DNA of 25,589 nucleotides from DATLSM01 sp049585815. Lineage in GTDB: Bacteria > Actinomycetota > Thermoleophilia > Solirubrobacterales > 70-9. The stretch is from the NCBI GenBank assembly GCA_049585815.1, contig JBAVAR010000007.1, forward strand, positions 1 through 25,589, given 5' to 3'. Below, one piece after another: positions 23,422-25,589 of this stretch; position 1 is the stretch's first letter; the number at the start of each line of letters is the position of its first letter. Below the pieces are notes generated by a model. It was not told where the DNA came from. It ran no database searches and saw only the letters and a list, made by a program, of their open reading frames with translations. Made by a program: the position numbers and the translations under genes.

Positions 23422-24705
23422 TCAACGCTCGAGCGCTTCCAGGCGCTTGAAAATCTGCGGCAGGTGGGTCAGGTAGGCGCCGTAGTCAAAGACGGCGTCA
23501 AGGTCGAGCCCGGGAGCCGCCTCGGCGAGCAGGTCGCGGAACTCCACACCGCTGTCCCAGGCGCGCTGGGCACTGGCCTGGACCAGGCGGTAGGCCTCCT
23601 CCCGGCCCATTCCGGACTCGACCAGGGCGCTCAGCGCCCGCTGGCTGAACAGGGCGCCATGGGTGAGCTCGAGGTTCTCCCTCATCCGCTCGCTGTGGAT
23701 CGTCATTCCCGACGCCACCTCCCCCGCCAGGTCCTGCATGTAGTCGAGGGCGATGGTGGCATCGGGCAGGATCACCCGCTCTGCTCCGGAGTGGGAGATG
23801 TCGCGCTCGTGCCAGAGGGCGATGTTCTCCAGGCCGACCTGAGCGTAGCCGCGCAGGACCCGGGCCAGCCCGGTGATCCGCTCGGTTCGGATCGGGTTGC
23901 GCTTGTGGGGCATTGCCGAGGAGCCCTTCTGAGTGGCGCCAAAGGGCTCCTCGACCTCGCGGACCTCGGTCCGTTGAAGGTTGCGCACCTCGGTGGCGAA
24001 GCGCTCTAGGCCACCGCCGGCGATCGCGATCTGCGAGGTCAGCACCGCGTGGCGATCGCGCGGCACGACCTGGGTGGCGAGGTCCTCTCGCCGTAACCCG
24101 AGCCTTTCCATAACCCGCGCCTCGACCGTCGGTGGGATCGAGGCATAGGTTCCGACCGCACCGGATAGCTTGCCGAAGGCGAGCTGCTCGAAGGCGCTGG
24201 CGAGGCGCGCGAGGTTGCGGTCGGCCTCAAATGCGAAGCCGGCGAGGCGCAGGCCGAAGGTGGTCGGCTCGGCGTGGACACCGTGGGTGCGACCGACGCA
24301 GATCGTCTCGCGCTGCTGCAGGGCCCGCTCGATCAGGGCGTCGCGGTAGCCGCGCGCGCTCGCCAGCACGATCTCACCCGCCTGGCGAAGCTGCAGCGCC
24401 AGCGCCGTGTCGAGCACGTCGGAGGAGGTGAGCCCAAAGTGGATCCAGCGACCGTGCTCTCCAAGCGATCCGGCGAGGACATCGACGAAGGCGGCGACGT
24501 CGTGGTCGGTGACCCGCTCCCGCTCGGTCACCGCCTCGACCGTGAAGGCGGCGCCCGCCCGCGCCGCCTCGGCGGCCTCGCGGGGAACAATCCCCTCCTC
24601 GGCCCACGCCTCGGTCGCCGCCAACTCCACCTCAAGCCAGCACTCCATCTTGCGCTGTGGGCTCCACACCTCGCCGATCTGCGGCCGGGTGTAGCGGGAG
24701 ATCAT
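23422..24705 (-). CDS. purB: Adenylosuccinate lyase
   Basis: PurB removes fumarate from SAICAR and from adenylosuccinate, so it acts both before IMP and in AMP synthesis. The 427-residue protein has IHFGLTSSDVLDTA, RTHGVHAEPTTFG with the catalytic His region, and the fumarase/aspartase signature GSSAMPHKRNP (about residues 265-275). Length is typical. The ATG at 24705 shares one base with the purE stop (TGATG), so the two are coupled. Confidence 0.98.
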   Translation of the reverse strand: MISRYTRPQIGEVWSPQRKMECWLEVELAATEAWAEEGIVPREAAEAARAGAAFTVEAVTERERVTDHDVAAFVDVLAGSLGEHGRWIHFGLTSSDVLDTALALQLRQAGEIVLASARGYRDALIERALQQRETICVGRTHGVHAEPTTFGLRLAGFAFEADRNLARLASAFEQLAFGKLSGAVGTYASIPPTVEARVMERLGLRREDLATQVVPRDRHAVLTSQIAIAGGGLERFATEVRNLQRTEVREVEEPFGATQKGSSAMPHKRNPIRTERITGLARVLRGYAQVGLENIALWHERDISHSGAERVILPDATIALDYMQDLAGEVASGMTIHSERMRENLELTHGALFSQRALSALVESGMGREEAYRLVQASAQRAWDSGVEFRDLLAEAAPGLDLDAVFDYGAYLTHLPQIFKRLEALER

Positions 24706-25184
24706 CAGCAGTTGATGATCCGGGTGGCGAGGACCCCGGCGTTCTTGGCCCCGTCGATCGCCACGCAGGCAACCGGAATCCCGGGAGGCATCTGGACCGC
24801 GGAGAGCAGGGCATCAAGGCCGCCAAGGCTCTTGCCGAGGATCGGCACCCCGATCACCGGCAGGTCGGTGTGGGCGGCGGCGACGCCGGGCAGCGCGGCC
24901 GACATCCCGGCTCCGGCGATGATCACCCGCAGTCCCCGCATCCGCGCATTGGTGCAGTACTCGCGGACCAGCTCGGGATCGCGGTGGGCGCTCATCACCC
25001 GAACCTCGTAGCGGATGCCGGCGTCCTCCAGGGCCGCGCCCGCCGGCTGCATCTTCGGCTTGTCGCTCTTTGACCCCATGATGATCCCGACCAGTGGCTC
25101 ATCGACCGCGATTTCCTCGAAGGCCTGCTCCACCGCGGGCATCGTCGTAGTGCTCGGTTGCGGTTCCTCTGAGATCTCGCTCAT
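24705..25184 (-). CDS. purE: AIR/N5-CAIR carboxylase-mutase family protein PurE
   Basis: PurE makes CAIR, either by moving the carboxylate of N5-CAIR (class I, with PurK) or directly from AIR and CO2 (class II). The 159-residue product has about 30 extra N-terminal residues before VGIIMGSKSDKPKMQ. The active-site stretches are variant: SAHRDPE rather than SAHRTP, and GAGMSAALPGV in place of the very conserved GAGGAAHLPGM; VIGVPILGKSLGGLDALLS (split as VIGVPILGK and LGGLDALLS) and NAGVLATRI are normal. No purK is in the window. The ATG at 25184 overlaps the purD stop (ATGA); later starts are possible given the long N-terminus. The family is certain, the class is not. Confidence 0.95.
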   Translation of the reverse strand: MSEISEEPQPSTTTMPAVEQAFEEIAVDEPLVGIIMGSKSDKPKMQPAGAALEDAGIRYEVRVMSAHRDPELVREYCTNARMRGLRVIIAGAGMSAALPGVAAAHTDLPVIGVPILGKSLGGLDALLSAVQMPPGIPVACVAIDGAKNAGVLATRIINC

Positions 25185-25589
25185 GCTTCCTTCCTGGTGG
25201 GCTGGCTGGGGACCCGCTCGACCGCGCGGGCGGCGATGTCAGACCGCATCTGCATTCCGTCGAAGGAGATCCGGCTGGCAGCATCGTATGCGCGATCGCG
25301 CGCCGCGGCGGGGGTCGGGCCGAGGCCCGTCACATTGAGGACGCGGCCACCGGCGGTGACGATCTCCCCGTCGCGCTCGGCGGTGCCGGCGTGGGTGATC
25401 TCCGCCAGCTCGCCCGCCGCACCCAGGACGTGGGAGGCGGTGGGGACGCCGGCTTCGGCCATCAGCTCCTTGGCGAAGGCCTTTGAGCCCTCCAGCTCGG
25501 CCGCGGCGGCGCGCGGCCCGAAGGCCGGCACCCCGGCGTCCTCGAGCGCATCGACGAGGCCGGCGACCAGGGCCGCCTCGGGACCGATC
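25181..25589 (-). CDS. purD: Phosphoribosylamine-glycine ligase, partial, lacking the ATP-grasp domain
   Basis: PurD joins phosphoribosylamine and glycine using ATP. The window holds the last 136 codons. The N-terminal domain end is clear: IGPEAALVAGLVDAL, AFGPRAAAAELEGSKAFAKE and AGVPTA. Immediately after about 12 residues the C-terminal domain begins, with THAGTAERDGEIVTAGGRVLNV (split as THAGTAERDGEI and TAGGRVLNV) and FDGMQMRSDIA. In ordinary PurD these blocks are separated by roughly 240 residues that form the ATP-grasp fold; they are missing here although the frame stays open. Either this copy is dead or odd, or the assembly has lost the segment. The stop overlaps purE. The gene identity is certain. 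Confidence 0.9.
   Translation of the reverse strand, partial: IGPEAALVAGLVDALEDAGVPAFGPRAAAAELEGSKAFAKELMAEAGVPTASHVLGAAGELAEITHAGTAERDGEIVTAGGRVLNVTGLGPTPAAARDRAYDAASRISFDGMQMRSDIAARAVERVPSQPTRKEA

Overview
The window is high-GC chromosomal DNA with dense, mostly minus-strand operons, GTG/TTG starts and 4-base start/stop overlaps. A gene resembling actinobacterial SepIVA, a DUF177 gene, the FakA–RecG pair and an [4Fe-4S]-type PurF all point to an actinobacterium. A deep-branching class such as Thermoleophilia is my best guess. This is inferred from gene content, not from a phylogeny.

Region 1 (1-9583, nearly all minus strand) is a conserved housekeeping block. In transcription order it holds fakA (fatty-acid kinase), recG, rsmD, coaD, a SepIVA/DivIVA-like gene, a small methyltransferase, rpmF, plsX, acpP, rnc and the start of smc. 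FakA, PlsX, ACP and CoaD (CoA, hence the ACP prosthetic group) tie it to acyl-phosphate and phospholipid synthesis; RecG and SMC to chromosome upkeep; RNase III, RsmD and L32 to the ribosome. The DUF177 (yceD) gene, normally just upstream of rpmF on the same strand, is flipped here. The rnc and smc reading frames are continuous with no stop codon, which predicts an RNase III-SMC fusion.

Region 2 (9584-13863) is an accessory stretch. It has a divergent MMPL/RND-type exporter, an intact IS630-family insertion sequence with perfect 19-bp terminal repeats at a CTAG target, a decayed alpha/beta-hydrolase remnant, about 300 bp without a convincing gene, and tRNA-Lys(UUU).

Region 3 (13864-25589) is a de novo purine cluster on the minus strand: purD (partial)-purE-purB, then purC-purS-purQ-purL-purF-purN-purH. 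A small GST/glutaredoxin-like gene follows purB, and a plus-strand cytochrome P450 splits the cluster. Together these genes cover most steps from PRPP to IMP plus the PurB steps; purM and purK are not in the window. The visible part of purD lacks its whole ATP-grasp domain while keeping the reading frame.

The observations most worth checking are the rnc-smc fusion (with an Ala at a usual metal-binding Glu of RNase III), the ATP-grasp-less purD, a probable CTG start for purS, and an IS whose transposase stop codon is completed by target DNA. I saw no CRISPR array, prophage or obvious new defence system.
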